From contig NC_088099.1 of NCBI RefSeq assembly GCF_036370855.1, positions 139,169,017-139,233,016 on the forward strand: 64,000 nt of DNA. The letters run 5' to 3'. The notes below the pieces were generated by a model. That model saw only the letters and a program-made list of their open reading frames with translations, had not been told where the DNA came from and did no database searches. The position numbers and the translations under genes were made by a program. Each line of letters starts with the position of its first letter. The stretch's first letter is position 1. This DNA comes from Dromaius novaehollandiae (taxonomy: Eukaryota > Chordata > Aves > Casuariiformes > Dromaiidae). Below, piece after piece: positions 1 through 13,737 of the stretch.

Positions 1-3000
1 TCCAGGTTACGCACTTCTCAGGACAGGAATTTATGTTTTGTTCAGTTTTTTACAGTTATGCATAGCTTACAGTACCCCGTGTTATACTGTTGCAAATTTC
101 CCTCATAGGGTATCAAGCTGGAGACACAGATCACAATCAATATTTATTAGAGCACCTTTTATGAATTAAGCTCTTTTGAATAGAATCAAGCTGTTTTTAT
201 TAACAGCAGATAATTATTTGCATAGCAAATTCAGTTATTCCCTCACACAGTTCACTCCCGCAGTCACCTGTAGTCACCCGGCTGCAGCAACAGTCAGAAG
301 GCCAAACCCAGTGATTTTCACAGAAGCTAAGGCAGGGGCGTACCACTGGGCAGGGGTTCAGAGATGCCCCTATTTCACCAGGTGTATCTATAACCCTGCA
401 GCCTGTGCTCGCACATAGCAGCAATTATGTCTTCAGATGCAGCCGAGTTATACAACTCGCCGTTGACGCTAGCGTGTGCTGGTGGCCTTGAAGGGATTCA
501 GCAGACTCTCGCTGTTCCGAGTTTATCAGTCCTTGTGGATTAAGCAGGACCACTGGTCTCCAGAGCTTATCAGTTCTTGGGAGACCTTCACACGCTACCT
601 CTTAGTGCATGCTTTTCCTCTCTTTGGCCTTGTTTTCTGGTAGCTATTGCTACATCCACAAACTTAGCTACCTATCAAATGCATTCACACAAACTGACAC
701 AGGAGGGATTTCTGTGAAAATTATATTTTATCTCATTTTAACGGATGGTTTTAATCAGAATAAACACTGGCTGAGGAGAGGGGAGAAAATAAATAAATAA
801 ATCAAACCAAGGGCTAGGCAAGAGGGGTATGAGAAAGCAGGGAGAAAGCCAAGCAACTAAGCCAAAAAAAGACAATAAAACAAAGGTGATCTTCAGAAAA
901 CAAGGTACACAAGCTTCTAGAAGCACACCACCATACAGTCATACTATAAGTGCAGCTGTTAGGTTAAAGAGTTGAAGAGGACAAATTATGACAGAATCAT
1001 ATTAAGGTGATTCAAATTGAATATACTAGTTACTATGTAAAATACATTGACTATGTATTTTACAAACTTCCTCTGAGGGAGTTGGTATTTTCCTCGTAGT
1101 TGCAGAGCCCTGTGCTCTGCTCCTGTGTCTCAGTGGCCTGGATGCTTCCTCCGCCCTCACCCCCGAGCACTGGGAATGTGATGTTGCATGACGCAACGCC
1201 TAAAAACAATTTGTAATATAAGCCAATAGACACCTATTCAAATATCCTCAGCAGTTACAAGGGGAAAAAAAAGCTTCAAAACCAACTTATTTTTAGCAAC
1301 TGAAAGAATTCAAGCAAACCAGCTGTGGCTGCTGTCCAAGCATTTAGTGAGTGGAAAAGAGCTTGACAAATTGCAGAAATAGACAAACTCAGAGCGTAAA
1401 CCAGAAAACAGCGTATATCACTATTTACATATCCCTTCCCATTGTAAAGATGAACTGAAGGATTAATTCTAAAGCTCTTAGTGTAAAAGGAAACAAATGC
1501 TGTTTTTTATGACCTGTGCATGAATCAAAAAAAACTTAAAAGCTGGGCAGCTATCTCGACTTACTGGTAACCAGCAGCCCAGCCCTACACTGCCTGACCA
1601 TTCCTGTGTACTCCTCTGCACTTATTTGTGGTTTCTTGACTGTTTGAGTAGGACTGGGCTCTGCAGCCATGTACTGAGGTACTCCAACCCAGGCACAAAG
1701 CAAATAAATCAAGTAACAGAGCTGAGTTTACTACTGTCTTCAATTCCAAAAAACATGAAAAATGCCCTAGTTTAACTCTGAGCACTTCACAGGGAAGGCA
1801 GTCACCAGCGATGTAGCAGCAAAGAGCTGCTAATGAGCTCGTCTCGGAGTGCGCTCGCCTTTGCCATTTCCAGCCCGGCTTTGTTCCAGTGGTTCTGCTT
1901 CCCCGTCACTGCCCCAATTTCCAGTCATAGGCTGGCAAGGAAAAAAAGTCTAGAGGCTGCCTATAAAACCCTGTTTCCTCCTTCTTATTTACAAAGCAGC
2001 CAATCTTTTTTTGCTCATTCTCAGATTAAAGAAAAATCCAGGCACGTTCTCCTTAACGACCCGGTATCCTGTGTATCATTTCCCAGAAAGAGGTCTTCTG
2101 CTTTGCTTGGTTAGCTGCTAGATTTTCTCCTCATGAGCAGTCAACCAGATTCTCTCATTTCTGCTGCCTTCTTCCCTCCCTCCTCAACATTTTATAAACG
2201 GGAGTTTCCAAGACACGAGTGCCTTTGAAGGCGGGGTTCAAAGCTGCAGCCAACAGCAGTGCGACATCTGCGTCTTTGCAGCAGCCAACCTGCCCCGCTC
2301 CCGTTGGCAGATACCTTACCAGCCTTCCCAACTGGGACCCTGGATACACAGTCATTATCTTCCAACTGGGAAAGGGTGTAACAGAGCTCAGGTCATCTGA
2401 TTTTTGTTAGAGTTAGCATGACAGATTTGGCAAACTTTTTTTTATTGGTGTAACAAACAACGCCAAACCAGTATATCAAGCAGTAGGTGGCAGACCTAAT
2501 AGGAAAAACATGAGAATGTATCTATCACTCCTTTTATTTAGCAGCAGGCTGCCACATTATACTTAGCTCAATTTCAACCAGAAAAATTTCCTCTTTGCTC
2601 CCTTTTGAGCAAGCAATCTTTCATCAGTGATTTGAGACATCCTTTTCTATTTATTTTTTATTAAACTTTGTTTCAGTCACTGATGTCTGCATTTCAGTGT
2701 CTATCACACTAATTAAAAATCTACTCTACTTGCATTGTTAGTGCTTACATCTGCAGGCTTCTACCACCAACACACAATCGCCAGTTTTGTTAAGTATCTG
2801 TCTTTGCACATTTGACTGCAGTGTACTATTCAGGCTCTCCTGCACATATTAATTTATCATGCATTTCGGTGAGTTTTTCTGGAAGGCAATATAGCATCTT
2901 CCAGAATGCATGAAGAATGAACAGAGCTGATCAGTTTTCCGCTCTGTGTCATGAACTAGAATCGCTTCACACATTTCTTCTGTACGCTTTCCTCTTTGTA

Positions 3001-4149
3001 AACAGTCATGCAGTGGTGGTAAATGTGCTTTACAGTGAGGCAAGAAAAGCCAGCACTGACCCTAAGATTTCACATTATGAAGAATTCAGCAAAAATACTG
3101 GCTTAAGGTATTCCTGCCTTAACAGTTCACTATCTTTTCTTGCAGATTACAAAAAAAAAAAAAGGAGCAGTTGTCTGCGTCAGTGCCCACCGCGGCCCTG
3201 TCAACGCCTGGACCGGCACACCGCGGCAGCAGCGTGCCCTTCTAGGAGCACAGGGGCTCATTACCCGCCACTGCTGACTACAGAGGTGCAGGGAAAGCGT
3301 CACTTGCTCAGCTGCAATATCAAGCTTTGAAAGCACCCTTGCCCTGCTCTTAGGATAAGGCCTGGAGACTAGTGGGGTAACATAGGGTTATGGCTTGTCA
3401 CATATCAGCTTTTCCCTGTTGTTCAATAGGAAAGGAGTAAGAGGCATGTGGAAGACAGCCAGCAGCAACTGCTTTAGTCCAGGGTATCAACAATTTCCAG
3501 GATATTTACAGCTTCCCATGCTAAGCTTTAGGCTGCATTTTGTGGCTAAATTTTTATAGACTAATCAGCAACTGCTGGACTCTCAGAACTGTTCAAGGTA
3601 CCTAAAAATGTACCAGCTTTAGGACCAGTAAAATATTTAGGCAAATAAATTGTGTTAAGAGTTTTAAAAGACAGACATTTTAGCTAAGCAAGAAATTTGC
3701 ATTTAAGTGTTACCGTTCACTGTAATCCTTACACTACTTGATATGCCCTAGAAAAAGGCAGGTAACTCAGTCAGAGGTCCTAAGATTAGATACCCTGAAT
3801 CCTCCTCTATGGTGAGATTTGTTTTTCAGATCCCCTCTACACTGAATGAAGAGAAATAAGCCTATCCAGAGAATATTCAGCAAAAATCAGTTAGGCATCC
3901 ACAGAGAAGGGGATAAAGGCTCCTGCCAAACTTCTGTTCCAAAACTTCACTTAGCAAGCAGCAGTTGGCCAAGTCTGCAAGTTGTAGAGCTTATGGACCG
4001 GTGAGAAGAACTGATTTCTGCTAAGAATTCAGTATTTTTTTTGTTAATTAAAGACGTAGTCTCTAAAACACCACAACATTCAGCAACTGTGCCTACTTCA
4101 TGTGAGGAAAGAGGCAAGTATAGTCCTGGAAAGCAAGTATGCAAAGTCT
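1..4149. other. non-coding stretch, no gene recognised
   Basis: Mixed-composition DNA with frequent stops in all frames. Open frames here are short and none is bounded by a convincing acceptor and donor pair on either strand. Isolated minus-strand donor-like sites occur near 1564 and 2304 but lack a good partner acceptor. A run of 13 A's lies at 3151-3163. If the minus-strand gene that starts to the right extends this far, the stretch is intronic or 3' flanking; that is inference only. Confidence 0.5.
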
Positions 4150-4865
4150 TGCCCCTGGGATGGAATCACCCTATTGAACAGCACAGGCTGGGTGCCAGCT
4201 AGCTAGAGAGCAAATTTACAGGAAAAAAATCCAGGGATCCTAGTGGACAATAAGCTGAACATCGGTGTGTCCTTGCAGTAGAGAAGAACAACTCCCTACT
4301 GAGCTGTGTTTGCAGGAGCGTAGCTAGCAGGTTCAGGGAAGTGATGATTCCCTGTATGTAGCACTTGTGAGACTGCACAGGGAGTACTTGTGTCTGGTTT
4401 CTGGCTTCCCAATACATTAAAGACAAACATGCTGGAGTTCAGTCCAGTAAACCAAGATGCATAAGTGGATAGAGCACATGATGCACAGGAGAAGCTGAGA
4501 GCGCTGTTCAGCCTGGAGAAAAGGCCGGAGGTGGAACTCGCTGCAGCCTGCAGTTACCTAATGGGAAGGCGTAGAGAAGATGGAGCCAGGCTCTTCTCAA
4601 AGGCACACATTGCCAATGCAAGAGGCAACAGGCAAGTTTCAACAGGGCAGAACCTGATTACATGTTAGGAAAAGAATTTTCACCATGAGGGTGGTTGAAC
4701 ATTGGAACTGGGTCCAGCGAGGCAGTGGAGTCTCTGTTCTTTGAGACATTCAGAGCTCAACAAGCCCTTGAGCAACCTGATCTCTCTAGGGCTGCCTTGA
4801 CCGGGGGTTGGACCAGACCATCCGGAGGCCTCTTCCTACCTGTATTGTTCTATGACTCCATGTAA
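4150..4865 (+). mobile_element. CR1-type LINE fragment, 3' end
   Basis: The text follows the known plan of the avian CR1 3' region in order. A degraded stretch on the last reverse-transcriptase part comes first (ccagggatcctagtggac, then gcacagggagtacttgtgtc). Next comes the 'gaagctgagagcgctgttcagcctggagaa' type segment, then 'accatgagggtggttgaacattggaactgg', then 'gggggttggaccagaccat', ending near 4855 with a 'ttctatgactcc' tail of the type CR1 uses in place of poly(A). It is 5'-truncated, as CR1 copies usually are, and has stops and small indels throughout, so it is dead. The 67-codon open frame inside it is a remnant and not a host gene. The family assignment is by recognition, not by alignment. 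Confidence 0.85.
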
Positions 4866-7800
4866 AAGTACCATAACTGCAGGCTGCATGTCTTACCCAG
4901 GAGACAGAGACTCAGTTAAGATACTGGATGGACACTTCAGATACCTCCATCCTTTTACCAATTCCAGCATGTCTTTCTCTGCCTCAGGTCGCTGAACAGA
5001 AAAACAGGACTAACTCACAAAGATGTAAAGGTAGATCACAGTGGAGTGTTTAGGTGGTAAAATAGCTAAAATTTTGTACTTCAATCTTAGTTCCCCAGAT
5101 CAAAAATCTTTTTGCTCTTTACAGAACTGCTGAAACAGTTTAAGAGTTCTCGGACTCCTCTCTTGTACAAATATAATGGGTTACTTGCAATCAATTATAG
5201 ATGTAGAAGCCTACTGAAGGAGGTAAGGCTACAGTTTGTAGAAAAGTCACTGGGAACCTCTGATTAGATAGGATGCTCATGTGACAGATGAAGATACATT
5301 TAAGGGTGTAGCACTATCCCCATTGCACTGCATAGTTCACCACACATGCTCTGGGTCATAAAACACAAGCCAGGAAGTTACAGCACGTTTCCCTCTCTTA
5401 TTCACCTAATCATGACCAACCAGCCATTTTTCCTAGGTGGCACGGAGAAGTCACTTATCCATAGCTCCACAATGGAACTGGCATCCCCCGAGTGCCAAAC
5501 CCTATTTGAAAGACAGTTTTCAACCCTTACATTACATAACCAGTAGAGAAGAGTGGTCAAGTGCTCCCAACAACGTAAGCACAGCCAGGTGGTCAGAATA
5601 TTTGGGAAGTCTATGTTTTAGCTTTCTCCAAGCTGATGAGGGGCAGATCCCCACTGTCATGATAAGTGAGGACACTTGTATTATGGTAATGACCCCATAC
5701 AAGTAATTTATACAGCTGAAATTGCAGAAATTATGTATTTGACACACAGAAATTACAGAACCAATGTAGCTTTCTGGATCTTGACTGTTTACAGAGTTGG
5801 AAACTAGAGAAGTGTCTCTTTTATGCTAAGGCAAATGAAGAACCTCCCAAAGAGACTCTTCAAAGCAGGGCTGTATTTGAAAGCTGCCTGATACATTTTA
5901 CTCCTTCAGTTAAAATAACATCACCACCCGATCACAGCTTGTGAGCATCAAGTTGAAGGAAAACATTCCAACCTGTGAGGCAAGAGTCATAGCTTATTAT
6001 CTCATTTAGTTTATTTTTGATATCCTGCAATTAAAGCAAGTAACATGGGAGGAGGTTCTGAAGGCTGTCTGTCAAACTTTAATCTCTCAAGTTAACATTG
6101 TTGTGTTCTGAAAGGATAGTTTATATTTGAATTTTACCAAGTTTGAAGTGTGGTGGCTGCATTTGTGAGCTGCAGCATTTCATCCAAGCAGCAGCAGTGA
6201 GAAACTCACAGGAATTCTCTTTATTAACTTTGTTCTGCAGACAAAAGCCACAAAGCACAACAGACCAGTGCACTAACTTCAAGACGCATGCATCACATGC
6301 TCAGTAGAAAAAAAGTAGAAAAAATTCCAAAGGATTCTACAGTGTCGGAGTGAATGCAAACTTCCCCAATGTTTTGGTCTGGAAAGTTTTTTCCTTTGGC
6401 TTACTGACTGCAAGCACTGATTTGGAGAAGCACTAAAAACTTATTTAAATAGTATACACAGTTTAAGTGTAGCTACTTCTTTCACTGTCTTTCCTAGATG
6501 CTTATCCTGTTTTCAGTTTGATGTCAAAACTAAGCAAGAAAAGACACCACTTGACCAAAAAAACAGATACTTTGGACTAATTTGCCATTTACATGGACAC
6601 TATTTCCCCTATAGTTGACTGAACTTTTATAACTGGACAATTTTTCACAGCTAGAAGACAAAGTCTGGTAGCTGAGATGGGGCAGTAAAACTCTGGCAGA
6701 TTTTTGACCATTCCTGTTCAATGGAGAACTTGACAATAAAGCTTAGGTATCTGTCTGACCTAATCTGATTGGGAGATCCATATGTCTGAACATAAACAGC
6801 AGTTTCTCTCTTCATAAGGCTGCCGGTTCAGCAAACTGTGTTGAGGAACTAGTCTTGCTGTTTCTTTTTGGGCACATGTGACCTGCTCTAGACAACCTAG
6901 CCTCTGTCAATGTTGCTAAATAAGCTTTCTCAGACTGTGCAGGTTCAGGCTAGGGCAACTAAGATCTCTGCCTTCATGTGGTAGCCTCCTAGCAGCTAAT
7001 TTTCTATGGAGGAACCAGGGCATCCTTCAGCCGAGCCTGAAAATGTGCTTGGCACATCTCCCGGCTTGCAGAAACTCTTTGCATCTAGGGTGCCCAGGAT
7101 GGCAACTGTCAAATGCTTTAATGCACAACTACTTTAAAAAACAGTGCCAGATATAAAATGCATGCATGAGCTGAACACACATTTTGAGGCTCTAAATAAA
7201 ACTTATTGAGATCCCCATTTCCCAAACACGTATTCACTTAAAACCCTTTTCTTTTCAGCAAAATTAGTTAGCTATGGGCAGCCTCTGTAACTAGGTATTA
7301 GTGAACATACCTGAGGTGAATCACCATAACAACTTGTGGAACAAATGATGACTCCAACAGCATCCACAGCTGAAGCATCCAACATCATCCAAAAGCAGGT
7401 CTTGCTTGAGCAATCCTGTTAACAATTTATGTATGCTTGTGGTATAACTCCAATTTTTCTCCCTTTTTGGTAGTCAGCTTACTTGTTAACTCACTAAGCA
7501 AAAACGTAAGATTCAACCTACGCTTTCCCATAAGATTGATTTCCCTGCAGGCCCTGTCTCAGACGCTGCTGCACTCTGCTCAGACACCCTTAACACCCTC
7601 CCATTTCTGGTGAAAACACGCCACACCTTTCGCAGTGAGTCAACAGCATAAGGCAGCATCTCCCACAGCACATTGGAGGCTTGTAAACAGGTGAGAGGAG
7701 AGTGCTGCGATGCATCCGCAAACACAGCCCTTCAGTTTAGCATTGGATAGGATGCTCAGAGAAATGCTCTATTGGCCAAAGAGATTATTAGAAGATTGCT

Positions 7801-10800
7801 ACGAGCTTCACTTGTGTGTGAATGAACAAGATTAGGCAGGGTCACTTTGGACACAATGTCACACGGACAAATTCTAATTCACCCACCTACTTAGTTCATG
7901 TACGCAGACAGCTGGAAGTCTTTGCAACACTCAAATGACAGTGTTTGGCAGCTTATCAAGCAAACTAGATGCCTCATGCCTGTGGAGAGTACTAGCACAT
8001 CATTTTACTTCCATGTTAGTCTGCTCTTCCTCAGTGTAATTTGTCAACTTCTCAAAACTTCTGTAACCAGAAAGAGTGACAGTGTTCAGCTTTCCTCCTC
8101 CTTTGGGATGACAAATAGAAGTTGAAGTTTAATTTCCAGAATATGAAGATGACCAATATATTTTGACAGATGAGATTTATAAAGAATAAAATAACTCAAG
8201 CTGCCCCAATTTTAACAGAGTGAGATATTGTTACATTTAAAAGTGCACTAGTTTTATTCCCAGAAATACCTCTACTTTCTTTAGTCAGTACAGGTGCTTG
8301 CAACCTATTCAGGTTTGAGGTGCTGTGGTTTTTCTCCTGCTGTCCTACACAGGCAAAGAGGATGTGCAAGCCAGTGTAACAATTTTCTGACACTAACAAC
8401 TCAATGAATTCAGAAACACAACTTGCTGCTTCTTTTACAGCTGACTTGGTGAGCTGGAATAAAGCCACACATTTTGGCACTCAGTCCCAGAACACGTATG
8501 CCTGTCTCTGCCTGATGCCTATGGAAAGGCATCCAGTAGCACTGCAAGAGGATCCGACTCAAAGGGAGCTTTTATGTTCTCTTTCACTCACACACAGAGC
8601 GGGAGGGAGAGAGAGCATGTACGCACTACTTGATTGTTGCTTAGACTTTAAAACACTTGATGAAACATAAAATGGTGACTACTCATCTAATGCCCTTCCA
8701 TGCCAGGCACGACATGCTGTTTTGCCCTCAACTGACAGAAAGTACAATAAGCAGTAGAAAAATGGTTCTTTCTTGTGAAAGTGGGGGCGGTCAGGCAGCA
8801 GAGAGGAAAGCCACCCATGCAGGACTGGCCCCCACGCGCTGAGGCAGGCGAGCGCCTCTGGGAGGAAGGAGGGCAGGGAAGAAGGGGGGTCGGCTGCCTC
8901 CCTGGGACCACCTGGGTGCTCTCACCTGCGAGACACTGCAGTGGGACAAGATGGTAGCGAAACACCCCATGACCAGTCAGCCGCACAAGCGGATGACGAG
9001 AGATGCCTCTGAGAAGAACTGGGCTCGGGCCAGGGAACAGAAACAGGCAAGCCCCAGGGGACACAGAAAGAAACTTTTCTACGGATCCTGGGGCAGGGTA
9101 AGACTGCTTCAACTTCAGATACCACAAAACCCCACAAAACTAGAAAAGGTGGGAGGGAAGGACCCTACTGCAGGGCAGGGAAGGTACATATTATCCTTTA
9201 ATCTCACCTACCAGGTCTGTCTCCTTTCGGAAAATGCTTTTTCTTCTAACATGTATTTTTGCATTCCAGAAAAATCAGCATTGTAGACTGGAAGCCTCTA
9301 ATACGCCACACATGCTCACACAACAGAAAAGAGCAGGCAGCTCTCCCTTGAAGCTCGGGCAAGCTCCAGGCCCTGTGCAGTGCTTTGCAGGCACAGAGGC
9401 TAGTTCCCAGCTCCCATGGCTTACTCGGACTGGGCTCGCCCGCACGTTTCAGGGTGAGCCTTTATGCTTTGCATAGGCGATAGCAGCATGCATGTGCTGT
9501 GAAGCTGTGTGAGAGACAGGACTGCCGTTCTGCTTTACTTGGGACATTGCTTTGAGCAAACATTTTCCTGCAACTTCAAGTTTTGGAACTCAGTTATCAA
9601 ATGTAAACAGGTCTTTATGAAAAAATTCATAGATAACACCATACTGCTCGGGGCACACATACAGGAAGTAATACAGAGGCCTTATACCACTGTCTTACAG
9701 GATTTAAATGAATGCATTTATGCTGAAAAATAACCTCTACATTTTCTTTATGTCTTATTGTATCACACTGAGCAAATTAAAACCTCGAATAAAATGTTCA
9801 CTGTCAAAAGAACACAAGTCTTTTTTTGCACCAACTCCTAGTGAATCCAGTAACAAAGCAGCGTTCCTGCCAGCCAGCTCCTCTGTGCCACAATGTTTAA
9901 TGGACAGAAACTGTACCAGCAGCCACGCGTTCCTTTCAGAGGAAGACAAAGGATGCCACTGCCAGCGGTCAGACAAACATTTCTTGTTGATCGGTGCCAC
10001 AGCTGCATAATAAGTTCCCTGTCATTTGACAAGCCCGTCATAGTGTTTCTCTGTCTGGTTTTCTAACATGTTCGTGTGTTGCTTGTAGTCCCTGTACCAC
10101 AGTGAAAGATTATTACTGCAGCAGAGACAATACATGGTTCTAAAGTCATATGGAGGACACTAATCACATCCTTTAACTCATGTGGCCTTCAAGCACTTGA
10201 CAGATACACTTCACTGTTATTGTCTCAGGTCAAGTGACATTTGACTGGCAGTTATATTTCTTTCTCAGCATGTTATTTTATATGCAGCCATAAATAAAAC
10301 ATCCCTTTAGATCTCGGTTTTCTAAGGAGAATCTTCATTGTCACTGAACTAGTCACAGAGCATCATTTACAACTCCTATTTCAGCGTTCACAAAGCACAA
10401 CAGAGCCAAACTCCAGGCTTCTGCGCTGCGATGGGAATTGTTGCTTATCTGAACAACTCTCAGGTAGACAACGACACTGCAAAAGTTGATGTCTATAGGA
10501 GGCAGCACATTATTTAAATTCAGCAGTTTGGTTTGACTTAAACTAAAAGAAGACAGTAGAGACCAGCTGACACTTTTCTTGACAGCAGTGCTCTGAGGAA
10601 AAATATTGTTTAAGGAAAGCCAGGCATGTTCAACAAACCAGAGTGATATTAGGATCTGTAAAACCCTTCTGATTTCAGGAATCCAAAAAATCTAAACACA
10701 CCAAAGTTGACTCCCAAGAAGTATGCAAATTCAAAGCATAGTAAGCTCCTCCCCAAGCACTCATGCTCACTGCAGCCAAGATCCCCCTGCCTGCCTGCCA

Positions 10801-13665
10801 GTGGCCCAAGCTCAGCTCCGAAAACACCCGCGCTGCCATGCACGAACAAGGAGGGAGACTCCAAATCAGAAGCTCATTTTAACATGCACCCAAATAAGCT
10901 GAAATTTTATGCTTGAATTTTCTGCAGCAAAAGTATTTAAAAGTGAAGGGTCTAGTAGAAAACCACATCAGTTAACCAGCTTTTAGCATCATTCTTCATA
11001 CAATACCTCGAAGAAATACGCTGCTGAAGGATTTTCATTGGACATCTGCCTCTTAAACACACAGCTTACCACCAAGAAGTCATCTTTGCAGACTTTCTGC
11101 ATTTAGTAAGACTGTGGCTTCAAAAAACCAAAATCGGGAGAAGAAGATGGTACCCCTAGGTTTGTAGTTTGGCTACTCAAAAATAGTCTTCTAAAAATTT
11201 GTCAAATACAGTAAGTAATCTATCATAGTTCACTGTTCATTAAATCATTCCTGTGGAATAGGAGGCTAAAGTTAAAACTACACTAGATAAGTATTTTATT
11301 CCATGAACACTGTTTTTCAAGTTACAAAATGACCAAGGTCAGGCCTTGCTTAGAGGAGCAGGCAAATTCGCAGACACACAAGTTGGATGTTTAAAAAAAG
11401 TAAGCAATTCTACATTACCCACTTGAAAAAGCCCAAACTTTCTTCCTACTTCTGAAAAACCATCCCTTCCCTGAAGTTATCCAAGAACAGAGACGTTTAA
11501 GATTATCTGCCAGTATTGAAAGTATTTTCCTCTTCCTCGCCTCCCATTTACTGTACTGGTTAATAAAAGATAACAGTAAATATTTTTAAAGAGTTTGGTC
11601 TATACCAGTTTACAAGGCACTTAAAATAAATGCACTGCACTTAAAAATACCAATGAACACTGTTAACTGCAGCATGTCAAGATACCGGAAGGATGGCACA
11701 GGATAAAGCCAAGGGGACTCCCTCGCATGAGACTGCTCGAGTCTCCTTGAGACTCCTTGGGCTGCAATCCAGCACAGCCAGAGTTTGTTAAGTATCGGTA
11801 ACAACAGATGGTAGAAAGCAGAAATGACCACACTGTTCAAGTTGAGCATCCTACAAGTTTAATATTGACTTAAGAAACCCCAAAGAAAAGCCACAGCATT
11901 ATCAAGGGGGAAAACCTGTCTATTCAAACACCACAGTCAAGATGCACTTATTTTCTCTCATCTACTAATTGCACAAAGTCAAAATACCCAGAGAGCCTCT
12001 CCAATTCACACTGCTCCATCTTGCCCAAGAGGCTGTCCATCAACCTTGTGCCAGCTACATAAATTCACAGTTCTGCTTATACAGCTTGAGAAAAAGAACC
12101 CATCCTACACTACCGTTTTTGTGGAAACCATAACTTTGGTTGTTTTTGTAGTACCTGGTGGTAATATGAGTATGCTTTGCAAAACAACTAGAAAACTAGC
12201 CTCTACCCTCAAATACTTCCCAAGTTTTGGGAACAATGAATGAAAAAACTTCTACCTCTTCTAAATTGAATGTCACAAAAAAAAAAAAAAATTCATTAGG
12301 TCATGAAATGACAGGGATGTGCGCCTGGGAGTGGAAAGAGTATTTCACAACTGGAGTCAAGAGTGAGACTTCCCAGTTGAGTCCCCTCAAACAAGAACAG
12401 ACTGCACATTACTTGTACCTGAAATCTTACATAGAGGTGCATAGCAACATTTGTTAGAGCTCGCCATGATGTGGCATTGGAAGATTTTCCATTGGGTTGA
12501 ACACTCCTCCAGGGAGCACAGAGAGATGTCCTACAACTAACCTTCACATTGAGCCTTTTCTCCTGACAACTATAGGGAGAGTCAGGAGCCACAAATAGGG
12601 CTGAAGAAGGATGCACACTCTCTGGGCACACAGAATATTTTGGCCGCTGCAAGTAGATCAGTTCAGGGCTTGCTTGTCTTTAAGGACACACACTTAGGAA
12701 GGTGCAACTGAGCACTGGAGGCACAGGCAACTGGGAAGCAATACCGCCTTGTGATCCCACTCAGCCCTACCCCTGCAAGCTACTGCCTTCTCCCTACAGG
12801 TGCCTGTTCTAGGTGCTATGTTTAGGACATGCTTGTCTCAAAAATGGTTGGGCTTTGCCTTATGGAAGACTCCAGTTAGGAGTCTACAGAACATATGCAG
12901 AACATAGCGAGGCAGCTGACACGGGGAAGAGAATTACCCCAAACAACAACCAGCTTTGCAGCCCCCCTCCAAGAGGCAGCCAGGTCACCAATACGTTGTA
13001 AGGTAGCTAGAAAGAGAGTGAAGTTTATACAAAAGTATTATACCAACACAAACACTCAGGTGCAATAGCAAACAGACCTTCAGAGTACCTAATCTCATTT
13101 AGGGAAATTCACAGTAACTCAAGAGACATACGCTGAACTGAATAATTTACAGGCAATTATGTGCAGGTATACATAAGGAAACTGTGATACAGGATAACTC
13201 AAGAATTATGACAGGATTCCTGGGTGTATCAAAGAGCCATGACTAAGCCGCAGCAATTATACAATTAAGCACAGCATATCTTTTATTTGTATGCTTGAAA
13301 AATTAATACTAGCATAGCTAAGGAAAAGCAGCACAGTTCCAACAACAACAGTAACCTAAATATTGTGAACAAGTGGCGCAAATTAGCCCTCAAAGTCATT
13401 TGTCTTCAAGGCCTGATCAACCTGTAACAAATAGTAGTTTCTCCAAACTCTAATAAGCTTTAGGATTTTCTTAAGGTTGCTTTCCCCCCATTTGAATTAG
13501 CATCATACGAAGATAAGACCATAGGGAATAAGACTCCAATTATATATGGCAGAGAAAATACAGACTTTTAAAACTGAAGCATCATTCAGCTCTATGTATT
13601 TCTATTCTATAGAAATACCACGTATAAGAAGGAACCAAAGTAGTGAAGCAGACTTCATGACTTAC
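4866..13665. other. non-coding stretch, possible intronic DNA of the left gene
   Basis: No exon could be established with confidence. If the ATG exon at 13666-13769 is real, the next exons of that minus-strand gene must lie here or further left. A few short intervals (8926-9008, 8270-8344, 7311-7415, 4897-4991) have a plausible minus-strand acceptor and donor and one open frame. Each is short enough to occur by chance, so they are listed as findings and not as genes. The larger open frames in the locally GC-richer patch at 8.69-9.29 kb overlap on both strands and look like chance. A run of 15 A's lies at 12277-12291. Confidence 0.5.
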
Positions 13666-13737
13666 CTTGCCTCGATGTTTCAAAGATGTATGTAGAGAGT
13701 CATCCCCTCCATGGGAACCTCTCTGAAGCCTTGACAT
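13666..13737 (-). CDS. probable first coding exon, protein not recognised
   Basis: Read on the minus strand, an ATG at 13737-13735 sits in good context (gtcaccATGt) and opens 24 codons, MSRLQRGSHGGDDSL then HTSLKHRGK. They run straight into a perfect donor, AAG|GTAAGT, at 13665/13666. The exon ends in phase 0. The peptide is polar and basic with no hydrophobic signal, so nothing suggests secretion. I cannot match it to a family. The exon probably begins at 13769, either through the acceptor ctcttctctgtcag or as the start of a transcript from the TATA-like box just upstream. The gene would run left. A chance ATG followed by a good donor cannot be excluded, because no downstream exon was confirmed. 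Confidence 0.5.

Noticed and set aside
2917..3330. 137-codon plus-strand frame containing a poly-lysine run
   Set aside because: It reads through a 13-A homopolymer and has no exon boundaries. It looks like a chance opening.
4465..4668. 67-codon plus-strand frame
   Set aside because: It lies wholly within the CR1 fragment and is a decayed remnant, not a host gene.
8687..9127. 146-codon minus-strand frame
   Set aside because: It overlaps open frames on the other strand, and the body is low-complexity proline/serine. Only the short splice-bounded piece at 8926-9008 was kept, as a weak candidate exon.
9208..9250. Possible minus-strand exon with donor TAG|GTGAGA
   Set aside because: The donor is good, but the only nearby acceptor is not preceded by a pyrimidine tract and the implied exon is very short.
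11050..11160. Possible minus-strand exon ending at a GTG|GTAAGC donor (about 11069)
   Set aside because: All three frames contain stops between the nearest usable acceptor and the donor, apart from a 27-base micro-exon that cannot be supported.
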